Shown: one piece after another, positions 43,072 to 50,298 of the stretch
How the letters are laid out: each line of letters starts with the position of its first letter
How positions within the stretch are numbered: position 1 is the stretch's first letter
Origin: Flavobacteriales bacterium UBA1937
GTDB taxonomy: Bacteria; Bacteroidota; Bacteroidia; Flavobacteriales; Weeksellaceae
Assembly: GCA_002337005.1 (NCBI GenBank)
Contig: DDFD01000112.1
Coordinates: 1 to 58,719 of the forward strand
Reading direction: 5' to 3'
DNA length: 58,719 nucleotides
Made by a program: the position numbers and the translations under genes
Notes under the pieces: generated by a model
Told to the model about the DNA's origin: nothing
Databases searched by the model: none
Seen by the model: the letters and a program-made list of their open reading frames with translations, nothing else

Positions 43072-43386
43072 ATGAAAAAAATCATTACTGCAATGTCTTT
43101 AGCTTTTGGGCTGATCTTTGCAAGCGCACAAACTACCGCTCCTGCTACTCCTAAAAAAGCTGTTGAGGCGAAAAAAGTAGCTAAAGAAAAATCTGCTGAT
43201 TCTAAAAAATCTGTAGAAACGAAAAAAGCAGAAGTAAAAAAAGTAACTAAAGAAAAAACGGCTGCAGCTACTGCAACTGGTGTAAAACTGAAAAAAGACG
43301 GCACACCAGATAAACGTTATAAAACGGCACAACATCTAAAAAAAGATGGAACGCCTGATAAAAGATTTAAAGAAAATCAGAAATAG
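43072..43386 (+). CDS. Secreted basic Lys/Ala-rich protein with KKDGTPDKR repeats
   Basis: A 104-residue protein. The signal peptide MKKIITAMSLAFGLIFASAQ is followed by a low-complexity Lys/Ala/Glu/Thr segment (about 25-68) and then two copies of LKKDGTPDKRYK/F (about 76 and 92). This repeat resembles the PBCV basic adaptor-like motif often seen in Chryseobacterium-type genomes. The high positive charge suggests binding to DNA, polysaccharide or the cell surface. An opposite-strand open frame over it is an artefact of codon bias. Confidence 0.8.
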   Translation: MKKIITAMSLAFGLIFASAQTTAPATPKKAVEAKKVAKEKSADSKKSVETKKAEVKKVTKEKTAAATATGVKLKKDGTPDKRYKTAQHLKKDGTPDKRFKENQK

Positions 43387-43422
43387 TTATTGTTTAGATA
43401 GGGAAAACTTCTTCCTTACAAG

Positions 43423-43450
43423 AACCGATGAAAAATTCATCGGTTTTTTG
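43423..43450 (+). terminator. Intrinsic terminator after the basic protein gene
   Basis: AACCGATGAA (43423-43432) and TTCATCGGTT (43436-43445) pair perfectly around AAA and are followed by a short T-run. Confidence 0.85.
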
Positions 43451-43452
43451 TT

Positions 43453-43460
43453 TATTTTTG
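43453..43460 (+). promoter_or_regulatory. -7 box of the GH3-like gene
   Basis: TATTTTTG ends four bases before the ATG at 43465, so the mRNA is probably leaderless. Confidence 0.45.
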
Positions 43461-43464
43461 CAAA

Positions 43465-44967
43465 ATGATTGGTTTTATTAAAAAAACTGCTGCTAAAATC
43501 TGGGCAAAAAGCCACGTAAAGCAGACTGATAATTATAAAAATAACGCAGAACAGCTTCAAGAAAAATTACTTCTTGACATGGTAAAATCTGCCGAAAAAA
43601 CACTTTTTGGACTTCAACATCAATTTTCGGAGATAAAATCTGTAAAAGATTTTCAGAAAAATGTGAAAATTTCTGATTACGAAGACTTAAAACCATTCAT
43701 AGAAAAAGTAAAACACGGCGACAAAAATATTCTTTGGCAAGAAAAACCAGAATATTTTGCCAAAACATCTGGAACAACCTCTGGAACCAAATATATTCCT
43801 CTCACCAAAGAAGGAATGGATTTTCAAGTAAAAGCTGCACAATCTGCACTTTTCCATTATATTGCCCAGAAAAATAACGCCGATTTTGTAAACGGAAAAA
43901 TGATTTTCTTACAAGGTTCACCAGAATTAGAGGATAAAAACGGTATAAAAACAGGCAGACTTTCGGGAATTGTGGCGCATCATATTCCGAAATATTTACA
44001 AAAAAACAGATTGCCAAGCTACGAAACCAATTGTATAGAAGATTGGGAAACCAAAGTGGATAAAATTGTAAAAGAAACCGAAAAGGAAAACATGACGCTG
44101 ATTTCGGGAATTCCGCCTTGGTTGATTATGTATTTTGAAAAATTGATTGACCGAAATGGCAAAAAAATAAAACAATTGTTCCCGAATCTTCAACTCATTG
44201 TAACTGGCGGTGTAAACTATGAACCTTACAGAGAAAAAATGGAAGAATTATTGGGCGGAAAAGTAGATATTATCCAAACGTTTCCTGCAAGTGAAGGTTT
44301 TTTTGCGTTCCAAGATAATTATCAAAAAGAAGGACTTTTACTCCAAACCAATCACGGAATTTTCTATGAATTTGTTCCTTTGGAAGAATACGGAAAAGAA
44401 AATGCAAGGAGGTTGACTTTGAAAGATATTGAACTTAACAAAGATTATGCGTTGATTTTGACTACCAATTCTGGACTTTGGGCGTATTCTATTGGTGATG
44501 TAGTAAGATTTATTTCAAAAAATCCGCACAGAATTTTAGTTTCTGGAAGAACCAAACATTTTACCTCAGCTTTTGGTGAACATGTAATTGCTTTTGAAGT
44601 AGAAGAAGCGATGAAAGCAACGGTAGATAAATTTCCAGCACAAATTACCGAGTTTCATCTTGCGCCACAAGTCAATCCTGAAAATGGAGAATTACCTTAT
44701 CACGAATGGTTTATCGAATTTGAAAAAGAGCCTGAAAATCTGGAAAATTTCAGACAAAATCTCGATTTGGAAATGCGCAAAAGAAACACTTATTATGATG
44801 ATTTAATTGCTGGAAATATTTTACAAGCTTTGAAAATTACCAAATTGCAGAAAAATGCTTTCCAAGAATATGCAAAATCTGAAGGAAAATTGGGCGGACA
44901 AAACAAAATCCCACGTTTGGCGAATGATCGGAAGATTGGGGAGTTTTTAGGGAAATTTAAAATTTAA
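43465..44967 (+). CDS. GH3-like acyl-adenylate/amide synthetase family protein
   Basis: A 500-residue protein of the ANL superfamily related to plant GH3 auxin-amide synthetases. The ATP motif TSGTTSGTKYIPLT (about 102-115) is intact, VTGGVNYEPYREKMEEL and TFPASEGFFAFQ follow, LTTNSGLWAYSIGDVVRF contains the second nucleotide motif and VSGRTKHFTSAFGEHV the hinge. Bacterial members probably join a carboxylic acid to an amino acid through an acyl-AMP, but substrates are unknown. Its stop abuts that of the convergent SMR gene. Confidence 0.88.
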   Translation: MIGFIKKTAAKIWAKSHVKQTDNYKNNAEQLQEKLLLDMVKSAEKTLFGLQHQFSEIKSVKDFQKNVKISDYEDLKPFIEKVKHGDKNILWQEKPEYFAKTSGTTSGTKYIPLTKEGMDFQVKAAQSALFHYIAQKNNADFVNGKMIFLQGSPELEDKNGIKTGRLSGIVAHHIPKYLQKNRLPSYETNCIEDWETKVDKIVKETEKENMTLISGIPPWLIMYFEKLIDRNGKKIKQLFPNLQLIVTGGVNYEPYREKMEELLGGKVDIIQTFPASEGFFAFQDNYQKEGLLLQTNHGIFYEFVPLEEYGKENARRLTLKDIELNKDYALILTTNSGLWAYSIGDVVRFISKNPHRILVSGRTKHFTSAFGEHVIAFEVEEAMKATVDKFPAQITEFHLAPQVNPENGELPYHEWFIEFEKEPENLENFRQNLDLEMRKRNTYYDDLIAGNILQALKITKLQKNAFQEYAKSEGKLGGQNKIPRLANDRKIGEFLGKFKI

Positions 44968-45303
44968 TTATTCACTTACAAACTTCAACCCTAAAATAGA
45001 AATAATTAAAGTTGACACAAAAAATACACGCCAAAAAGTGGCTGGTTCGTTAAAGAAAAAAATCCCCATCAAAACACTTCCTACCGCTCCAATTCCAGTC
45101 CAAACTGCGTAAGCTGTACCAATTGGTAAACCATTTTCGCCAGAAATAGCTTTGTACATCAAAAACATTGAGAGAAATAGACACACCAAAAAACCTAACC
45201 ACCAATAAAGATTTTCCTTACCAGAAGTTTGTTGAGCTTTTCCTAAGCAAAAAGCAAATGATGTTTCAAATAATCCCGCGATAATAAGTATTAACCAATT
45301 CAT
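44968..45303 (-). CDS. sugE: SMR-family exporter, Gdx/SugE-like
   Basis: A 111-residue four-helix inner-membrane protein. MNWLILIIAGLFETSFAFCLGKAQ holds the essential Glu13 in helix 1, and LPIGTAYAVWTGIGAVGSVLMGI is the SugE/Gdx signature of helix 3. Such proteins export guanidinium and small quaternary ammonium compounds. A start eight codons earlier exists, but MNWLILI matches the family and a TATATTTG box (45308-45315, minus) lies four bases before it. Confidence 0.88.
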   Translation of the reverse strand: MNWLILIIAGLFETSFAFCLGKAQQTSGKENLYWWLGFLVCLFLSMFLMYKAISGENGLPIGTAYAVWTGIGAVGSVLMGIFFFNEPATFWRVFFVSTLIISILGLKFVSE

Positions 45304-45307
45304 AATA

Positions 45308-45315
45308 CAAATATA
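45308..45315 (-). promoter_or_regulatory. -7 box of the SMR gene
   Basis: The complement of CAAATATA is TATATTTG, four bases before the minus-strand ATG. It is divergent from the -7 box at 45350. Confidence 0.45.
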
Positions 45316-45349
45316 GAATTTAACCATTAAAAAATTCTGGCAATTATTT

Positions 45350-45357
45350 TATCTTTG
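45350..45357 (+). promoter_or_regulatory. -7 box of the MFS gene
   Basis: TATCTTTG ends four bases before the ATG at 45362. No strong -33 element is seen. Confidence 0.45.
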
Positions 45358-45361
45358 CTCA

Positions 45362-46597
45362 ATGATTTCTTTAGAGCCTATAAAAACTCTTCAAATAAAA
45401 GAGTTTAGAAACCTACTTACCGGAAGATTTTTTTTGATTTTAGCTTTTAGAATGCTTGCCACATTATTGGGATGGTGGGTTTATCAGCTCACTAAAGACC
45501 CTTTTTCAATAGGCTTAATAGGTCTTTCTGAAGTGATTCCTGCAGTTTCTACGGCTTTGTACGCTGGGCACGTAATAGATATGAACGAGAAGAAAAAAAT
45601 GCTTCTTATGTGTACTTTAGGATATTTTATACTGATTTCGTTACTACTGATTCCTGCGTTTTATGCATCAAATCTTCATTTCACAGGACATCAAATCACT
45701 TATTATATCTATGGAATTATTTTTTTCACTGGAATTTGCAGAGCATTTATAGGTCCTATAGTTCCTGTGATGATTCCAAAAATTGTAGGCTCAGAAAAAT
45801 TACCTAATGCAATTACTCTTAATCAAGCTACGTTTCTTACAGCTTCGGTTTCTGGTCACGCAATTGGCGGATTTTTAATCGCGATGATTACCATAAAATG
45901 GACTTTGGTGGTGATTTTATTTTTGATTTTATTGGCTTCTATATTTTTCTTTCAAATTAATAGGCAACATTCTGAACACCAAAAAAACAAATTACAAATT
46001 TGGTCTTCTATGAAAGAAGGCATCTCTTATATTTATAGGACCAAGGAAATTCTTGGCGCACTCTGTTTAGATATGTTTGCCGTACTTTTCGGTGGAGCTG
46101 TAGCGATGATTCCTGTGTTTGCAAGTGATATTCTTAAAGTAGGAGCAGATGGTTTTGGGCTTTTAAACGCTGCTTCTGACATTGGTTCTATGATGATTAT
46201 TGTAACATTATCTTTTATCCCTTTAAGAAGAAATCAAGGAAAAATTTTAATTGGTGTGGTTACAGGATTTGGGCTTTGTATTATTGGATTTGGGCTATCT
46301 AAAATGTATTGGCTTTCTTTCTTATTCTTGATGCTAAGCGGAATGTTTGATGGAATTTCTGTAGTAATCCGAGGAACAATAGTACAACTGAAAACACCTG
46401 ACAATATTAGAGGTAGAGTAATGAGTGTAAACTCTATATTCATTATGTCTAGTAATGAAATGGGACAATTCGAAAGTGGCGTAATGGCCAAAATGTTAGG
46501 TGTAGTAAGGTCTGTAATTTTTGGAGGAACAATGACTGTTCTTATTGCTCTTTCAGTAGGGAAATTTGTTCCTAAATTAAGAAAGATGGAATATTAA
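45362..46597 (+). CDS. MFS transporter (EntS-like)
   Basis: A 411-residue inner-membrane protein with about 12 helices. FLILAFRMLATLLGWWVYQLTKDPFSIGLIGLSEVIPAV opens the fold like the MFS_3 group (enterobactin exporter EntS and relatives), AGHVIDMNEKKKML is the loop-2 motif, and TPDNIRGRVMSVNSIF is the conserved loop of the second half. It likely exports a small molecule. It is monocistronic, with a convergent neighbour beyond the terminator at 46603. Confidence 0.87.
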   Translation: MISLEPIKTLQIKEFRNLLTGRFFLILAFRMLATLLGWWVYQLTKDPFSIGLIGLSEVIPAVSTALYAGHVIDMNEKKKMLLMCTLGYFILISLLLIPAFYASNLHFTGHQITYYIYGIIFFTGICRAFIGPIVPVMIPKIVGSEKLPNAITLNQATFLTASVSGHAIGGFLIAMITIKWTLVVILFLILLASIFFFQINRQHSEHQKNKLQIWSSMKEGISYIYRTKEILGALCLDMFAVLFGGAVAMIPVFASDILKVGADGFGLLNAASDIGSMMIIVTLSFIPLRRNQGKILIGVVTGFGLCIIGFGLSKMYWLSFLFLMLSGMFDGISVVIRGTIVQLKTPDNIRGRVMSVNSIFIMSSNEMGQFESGVMAKMLGVVRSVIFGGTMTVLIALSVGKFVPKLRKMEY

Positions 46598-46602
46598 AAA
46601 AA

Positions 46603-46628
46603 AGCCGAATTGCTTCGGCTCTTTATTT
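46603..46628. terminator. Bidirectional intrinsic terminator
   Basis: AGCCGAA (46603-46609) and TTCGGCT (46614-46620) pair around TTGC. A-run upstream and T-rich DNA downstream allow it to serve both convergent genes. Confidence 0.82.
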
Positions 46629-47303
46629 TTAATCTTTTATTATTTTTATCGTCTTCTCTCCTTTATCTGTATCTAATTTTAGGATATAGAAACCTTTTTT
46701 GAGATTACTTAGGTTAACTTTTCCATTAATTAATGCAAGCTCAGAGAGTTTTTGACCTGAGTAAGAAATTAATTCTACAGATTTAATCTTCAGTTTTCCC
46801 GAAAACACCAAATAATCTTTTACAGGATTAGGATATGCTTTAAAATCTAATCTATCTAAATCTGAAGTACTTAATACGGAACTCTGAACCGCTCCAGTAA
46901 GTGTAGCGTTAGATGAAGTGAGGTCGCCTCCACAAACTCCACTAGTCACAGATGTGTTTTCTACCCAAGTTCCTAAACTTAAATCTGGTGGATTAGGCGC
47001 GCTAGAAGAGGTATTACTGTATATAAGATTAGGATTTATAAAATCGCCATCTCCTCTATCTGCCAAAAACTCCCATTTACTTGTTGAACTATTCCATTGA
47101 AACATAAATTCACAAGTTCCTAAACCAGAACAATCTTGTCCATCAACAGGCGTAGTTATGTATATATTTCTACCTGTAGCATCTGTACCTGTCTTACTAA
47201 AAACAAAATTCTGATCATCAAACAAAGGAATACAGCCTTTAAACGTAATGGTTTGTGCATTCATCATTGAAGATAAAAGCACAAAAAAAAGCAGCTTTTT
47301 CAT
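46629..47303 (-). CDS. T9SS-secreted hypothetical protein with C-terminal sorting domain
   Basis: A 224-residue secreted protein. Signal peptide MKKLLFFVLLSSMMNAQ; the body (CIPLFDDQNFVFSKTGTDATG..., MFQWNSSTSKWEFLAD) is of unknown fold; the last 75 residues, from AYPNPVKDYLVFSG through KKGFYILKLDTDKGEKTIKIIKD, are a type A T9SS sorting domain. The protein should cross the outer membrane and be released or anchored. It begins three bases after the tail-collar gene, so the pair is likely co-expressed. Confidence 0.85.
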   Translation of the reverse strand: MKKLLFFVLLSSMMNAQTITFKGCIPLFDDQNFVFSKTGTDATGRNIYITTPVDGQDCSGLGTCEFMFQWNSSTSKWEFLADRGDGDFINPNLIYSNTSSSAPNPPDLSLGTWVENTSVTSGVCGGDLTSSNATLTGAVQSSVLSTSDLDRLDFKAYPNPVKDYLVFSGKLKIKSVELISYSGQKLSELALINGKVNLSNLKKGFYILKLDTDKGEKTIKIIKD

Positions 47304-47306
47304 ACA

Positions 47307-47891
47307 TTAGTTTCTAGATGGGAAAATGCCTTGCAATGCAATAATATAATTCACACCAAGTGATGGCTGAGAAATATTTACAGGCTGACTAGAACCTGTT
47401 ATTCCTATCATTCCTGATTTCATAGTAGTATTAGGTGCCGCATCAGAATATTCTTTGTCTAATGCTTTTGTATTAGCGGGCAAACTATTTGTAGGTAAAT
47501 TTTGGTTTCCTTCAGAAGTTACAGCATTTACAGCATGGCTATGAGCTGGCATTTGTGCTGTTGTAAGAGTTACTGTTTCTGAGCCAAACTGTTGTCCCAA
47601 ATCTTTGTATGACAAGCCCGGTCCTTGCCCAAATCCTACTGGCGCTCTTCCTCTTAAATCTGGAAGTGCAAAGGTTGTAACTCCGTTTCCTCCATAGGTA
47701 GTTCCTAAAAGCGCAAATAACGCTTGATTCTGTGCAATAGGCAAAATCTGACCTTGACAAAAAGCCCACCCTGTAGGAGCGAAATTTCCAGCAAACATTC
47801 TAATCTCTCCTAGAAACGCTTCTACCTGTTGTGCATTAGCCTTTCCCATGCTTAGGATTGCAAACAATCCAATTAGTAAAAATTTTTTCAT
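47307..47891 (-). CDS. Phage tail-collar domain protein (microcystin-dependent protein-like)
   Basis: A 194-residue protein with signal peptide MKKFLLIGLFAILSMGKANAQ. EAFLGEIRMFAGNFAPTGWAFCQGQILPI and LFALLGTTYGGNGVTTFALPDLRGRAP form the tail-collar domain, with MPAHSHAV after it. Proteins of this family are widespread outside phages; here the signal peptide and neighbours point to a secreted cell-surface protein rather than a prophage. It lies directly upstream of the T9SS-domain gene on the same strand. Confidence 0.88.
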   Translation of the reverse strand: MKKFLLIGLFAILSMGKANAQQVEAFLGEIRMFAGNFAPTGWAFCQGQILPIAQNQALFALLGTTYGGNGVTTFALPDLRGRAPVGFGQGPGLSYKDLGQQFGSETVTLTTAQMPAHSHAVNAVTSEGNQNLPTNSLPANTKALDKEYSDAAPNTTMKSGMIGITGSSQPVNISQPSLGVNYIIALQGIFPSRN

Positions 47892-47967
47892 AATATAAAA
47901 GTTTTTTTGATTTGATAAAAATAATCATTTTTTATTAAAATTATTTTATTTTTTATAAAAATTAACT

Positions 47968-47976
47968 TTTCCACAG
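47968..47976 (+). promoter_or_regulatory. Possible DnaA box upstream of dnaB
   Basis: TTTTCCACA fits the DnaA consensus TTWTNCACA. It is a single site 97 bases before the dnaB ATG, in the divergent gap with the tail-collar gene. Confidence 0.3.
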
Positions 47977-48060
47977 ATTAAACTTTTGATTTTAAGCAAT
48001 TTAACTCAGATTAGATCAATTTTGTTAATAAAGTTAAGTATAAAAAAGCATCAAAAAAAC

Positions 48061-48068
48061 TATCTTTG
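48061..48068 (+). promoter_or_regulatory. -7 box of dnaB
   Basis: TATCTTTG ends four bases before the chosen ATG at 48073. This supports that start over the longer frame beginning 29 codons upstream. Confidence 0.5.
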
Positions 48069-48072
48069 CTAC

Positions 48073-49635
48073 ATGGCACAGAAGGAAACATTATCATCTC
48101 TTACTCATGGTAATTTCGCGAAGGAACTCTCTATCTCAAACGGCAAAATGCCACCAAATGCAGTAGAATTCGAGAAATTGGTTATTGGTACATTTTTAAT
48201 CGACAAAAAAGGATTAGACTACTCTATTGATTTACTTAGTCCAGAGGTTTTTTACGACCCGAGACACCAAGAAATTTTCAGAGCAATCCTTCGTTTGTAT
48301 GAGAAAAACGAACCAGTTGACTTAATGACCGTAATCCAAGATCTCAAAAGAAACGAAAAACTAGGATTAGCAGGTGGTGACCATTATATTATTGATTTAA
48401 CAATGGGCGTAAGTTCTTCTGCTCACATTGAATATCACGTACGTGTAATTTTAGAAAAATTCATTTTAAGAAGCTTAATTAATGTTTCTGCTAACGTGAT
48501 AGACAATTCTTACAAAGAATCTACAGACGTTTTTGAACTTCTAGATAAAGCAGAACAATCGTTCTTCGAAATTACCAACGGAACCATCAAAAAAGGATTT
48601 GACACTGCAAATTCATTAGTAAAAGAAGCCATTGATAAAATAAAATCTCTAAAAGACAAAGAAGGTCTTTCTGGTGTTCCATCTGGATTTAGAGATGTGG
48701 ACAAAGAAACTGGAGGTTGGCAAAACTCTGACCTTATCATTATTGCAGCTCGTCCTGCAATGGGGAAAACCGCTTTTATTCTTTCGATGGCAAGAAATAT
48801 CTGTGTTGACCATCAAATTCCGATGGCGCTTTTTTCTCTAGAAATGGCATCAGTTCAGTTAATTACCAGAATGATTGCTTCAGAAACAGGAATTTCTTCA
48901 GAAAAATTAAGAAAAGGACAAATGTCTGAAGAAGAATGGCAAAGACTTTTTTCCAACGTTTCTGCATTAGAAAGTGCACCACTTTATATAGACGAAACCC
49001 CCGCTCTTTCCGTTTTTGACTTTAGAGCAAAATGCCGAAGATTGGTGATGCAACACGGTGTAAAAATCATTATGGTAGATTATTTACAGTTGATGACCGC
49101 CAATTCTGGAGGAAAAGGTGGAGGAAACAGAGAGCAAGAAATCGCAACCATCTCTCGTTCCCTAAAAGCTATCGCCAAAGAATTAAACGTGCCCGTAATT
49201 GCACTTTCTCAGTTATCTAGAACCGTAGAAACCAGACCCAACAAAAGACCTCAACTTTCTGACCTTAGAGAATCTGGAGCGATAGAGCAAGATGCTGACA
49301 TTGTGTCTTTTATCTACAGACCAGAATATTACAAAATAGAACAATGGGAAGACGAAACACCATCTGCTAACCAAGCCGAACTTATCATTGCTAAACACAG
49401 AAATGGTTCTATTGCAGACGTTAGACTTTCTTTCCACGGTAGTTTGGCAAAATTCTCAGATTTAGATATTTTCGGAAATTATCAAACTTCTGGCTTTGCA
49501 CAGCAAGACGAACCTGGCGGTTTTGAAAAACTGAGAGTTTCGGTAGATCCAGGTGCAGCTTTTGGTGTTCCAGACAACGGAAACGTCTCTGGCTCTGCGA
49601 TGAATGATGATGAAGATGAGGAAATGCCGTTTTAA
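48073..49635 (+). CDS. dnaB: Replicative DNA helicase DnaB
   Basis: Hexameric 5'-3' helicase of the replication fork. The 520-residue protein has the N-terminal primase-interacting helices (AVEFEKLVIGTFLIDKKGL), a linker, and a RecA-like motor with Walker A ARPAMGKTAF (226-235), FSLEMASVQLITRMI, IIMVDYLQLM (Walker B) and ALSQLSRTVETRPNKRPQLSDLRESGAIEQDAD. A Gly/Asp-rich C-terminal tail ends DDEDEEMPF. The open frame extends 29 codons further upstream, but ATG 48073 gives the normal N-terminus and follows the -7 box. Confidence 0.97.
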   Translation: MAQKETLSSLTHGNFAKELSISNGKMPPNAVEFEKLVIGTFLIDKKGLDYSIDLLSPEVFYDPRHQEIFRAILRLYEKNEPVDLMTVIQDLKRNEKLGLAGGDHYIIDLTMGVSSSAHIEYHVRVILEKFILRSLINVSANVIDNSYKESTDVFELLDKAEQSFFEITNGTIKKGFDTANSLVKEAIDKIKSLKDKEGLSGVPSGFRDVDKETGGWQNSDLIIIAARPAMGKTAFILSMARNICVDHQIPMALFSLEMASVQLITRMIASETGISSEKLRKGQMSEEEWQRLFSNVSALESAPLYIDETPALSVFDFRAKCRRLVMQHGVKIIMVDYLQLMTANSGGKGGGNREQEIATISRSLKAIAKELNVPVIALSQLSRTVETRPNKRPQLSDLRESGAIEQDADIVSFIYRPEYYKIEQWEDETPSANQAELIIAKHRNGSIADVRLSFHGSLAKFSDLDIFGNYQTSGFAQQDEPGGFEKLRVSVDPGAAFGVPDNGNVSGSAMNDDEDEEMPF

Positions 49636-49640
49636 AAAAT

Positions 49641-49719
49641 GTAAAATCGAAGATTCGTAAAATCGTAAAAAGTGTATTTTCGCTAAACGATTTTACAACT
49701 TTACGATTTACAACTTTAC
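49641..49719. repeat. Intergenic repeat, copy 2 of the dispersed family
   Basis: GTAAAATCG (49657-49665, also 49641-49649) is inverted as CGATTTTAC (49688-49696). The segment 49691-49719 begins TTTTACAACTTTACGA and matches 36895-36924 with a one-base deletion. It may terminate dnaB or act as an RNA hairpin before rnhA. Confidence 0.65.
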
Positions 49720-49724
49720 TTTAC

Positions 49725-50201
49725 ATGAAAATCGAAATTTACACAGACGGAGCTTGTAGTGGCAATCCCGGAAAAGGAGGCTACGGAATTCTAATGCGCG
49801 TTCCCGAAAAAAAATACCAAAAAACTTTTTCCGAAGGTTTCAGATTAACCACCAATAATAGAATGGAACTTTTGGCAGTAATAGAAGCCTTGGAAAAATT
49901 GAAAAATCCTGAAAATGATGTTCATGTTTTTACCGATTCTAAATATGTAGCTGATGCTATTAATCAAAATTGGATTTTTGGATGGATAAAAAAAGGTTTT
50001 AAAAATGTGAAAAACCCTGATTTATGGCACAGATTCGTTCCACTTTTCAGAAAACATAAAATCGAATTTCATTGGATAAAAGGTCATGCTGGTCATCCTG
50101 AAAATGAAATCTGTGATCAATTAGCCGTAAAAGCTTCTCAATCTGAAAATTTAAAAATAGACGCTTTCTTTGAAAACCAGAAAGAAGGCGGGCTATTTTA
50201 A
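49725..50201 (+). CDS. rnhA: Ribonuclease HI
   Basis: Cleaves RNA in RNA-DNA hybrids. The 158-residue protein has YTDGACSGNPGKGGYG with Asp8, NRMELLAVIEAL with Glu48, FTDSKYV with Asp71, and WIKGHAGHPENEICDQLA with the His loop (121-124) and Asp131, so the full catalytic set is present. Length is normal. The ATG at 49725 follows the intergenic repeat. Confidence 0.97.
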   Translation: MKIEIYTDGACSGNPGKGGYGILMRVPEKKYQKTFSEGFRLTTNNRMELLAVIEALEKLKNPENDVHVFTDSKYVADAINQNWIFGWIKKGFKNVKNPDLWHRFVPLFRKHKIEFHWIKGHAGHPENEICDQLAVKASQSENLKIDAFFENQKEGGLF

Positions 50202-50254
50202 AATGAATGGTGAATTTACTTCGAAATGAATTTCTTTATTGTTTTGAAAATTCT

Positions 50255-50262
50255 TATTTTTG
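50255..50262 (+). promoter_or_regulatory. -7 box of nadB
   Basis: TATTTTTG, 36 bases before the ATG at 50299. The long upstream frame would begin inside this box, which supports the shorter start. Confidence 0.45.
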
Positions 50263-50298
50263 ATTAAAGTTTCAATACCTTTAGACTTTAAACAAAAA

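Noticed and set aside
43038..43335. Open frames opposite the basic Lys-rich protein gene
   Set aside because: Phe/Ser-rich translations are the expected antisense of a Lys/Ala-rich gene, with no independent start signals.
47307..47891. Prophage remnant
   Set aside because: The tail-collar protein has a Sec signal peptide and no phage structural, integrase or lysis genes are near.
47986..48072. 29-residue N-terminal extension of DnaB
   Set aside because: It crosses the predicted -7 box and lacks family similarity; ATG 48073 is better.
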